DNA of 6,112 nucleotides from Leptolinea sp. (GTDB taxonomy: Bacteria; Chloroflexota; Anaerolineae; Anaerolineales; Anaerolineaceae): positions 1-6,112 of the forward strand of contig JALHEL010000115.1 in assembly GCA_022837205.1 (NCBI GenBank). The letters are read 5' to 3'. A program made the position numbers and the translations under genes. Positions 6,064 through 6,112 of the stretch are shown here, piece after piece. The notes under the pieces were generated by a model, which had not been told where the DNA came from, ran no database searches, and saw nothing but the letters and a program-made list of their open reading frames with translations. Each line of letters starts with the position of its first letter. The first letter of the stretch is position 1.

Positions 6064-6112
6064 CTTGTCATTGTTTTATTATGATTTTGGTTATTTCCTC
6101 CATGATAAGCTC

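Larger units (their letters stand above)
5983..6112 (-). other. Lipoprotein upstream region, AT-rich; possible end of another gene
   Basis: These 130 bases are more AT-rich than the genes. On the - strand one frame is open from the window edge for 42 codons and stops with TAA at 5987-5985, two bases before the lipoprotein ATG. It could be the C-terminus of an upstream gene. The inferred residues (rich in N, H and K) match no family I recognise. Another frame gives a 14-codon open end, ELIMEEITKIIIKQ, then stop. No convincing -35/-10 pair was found. TTGACT (6041-6036) has only a poor partner (GGGTAA) at 17 bases. Confidence 0.35.

Overview
The window carries five protein-coding genes packed tightly. 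One lies on the + strand and is cut off by the left edge. Four lie on the - strand. There are no RNA genes, insertion sequences or CRISPR arrays. The protein style suggests a member of the Chloroflexota, possibly an Anaerolineae-type anaerobe with an unusually low GC content (roughly 40%, by eye). The clues are the class IV aminotransferase with its 'YTTFRTY' and 'GLSSNF' signatures, an MrfA-type helicase carrying an inserted HNH domain, and a DUF4349 lipoprotein. This placement is inference from remembered family resemblance, not from a search.

Layout from left to right. Bases 1-814 (+) encode the last ~270 residues of a PLP-dependent class IV aminotransferase or lyase. A hairpin at 823-856 separates it from the convergent - strand genes. 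Read in their own direction, those genes start at the right edge. First comes a DUF4349 membrane lipoprotein (5982-5005), followed by a terminator-like hairpin (4977-4949). Next come the helicase mrfA (4912-2417), the exonuclease mrfB (2395-1157) and a small DUF2007 protein (1173-862).

The core of the window is mrfA-mrfB-DUF2007. In Bacillus subtilis, MrfA (YprA, a DEAD/DEAH helicase with a DUF1998 zinc region) and MrfB (YprB, a DEDDh exonuclease with a TPR-like tail) form a UvrABC-independent excision pathway for mitomycin C adducts. Both proteins here keep all the expected catalytic motifs. The unusual part is that MrfA also carries a complete HNH nuclease domain of about 80 residues, inserted between the helicase core and the C-terminal zinc cysteines. 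This one helicase could therefore supply an incision step that the B. subtilis protein does not contain. The third gene overlaps mrfB by 17 bases and is a candidate accessory factor.

The region upstream of mrfA contains three mutually complementary GATCCC/GGGATC segments that could form alternative hairpins. Neither mrfA nor mrfB has a convincing Shine-Dalgarno sequence, whereas the lipoprotein gene has a good one.
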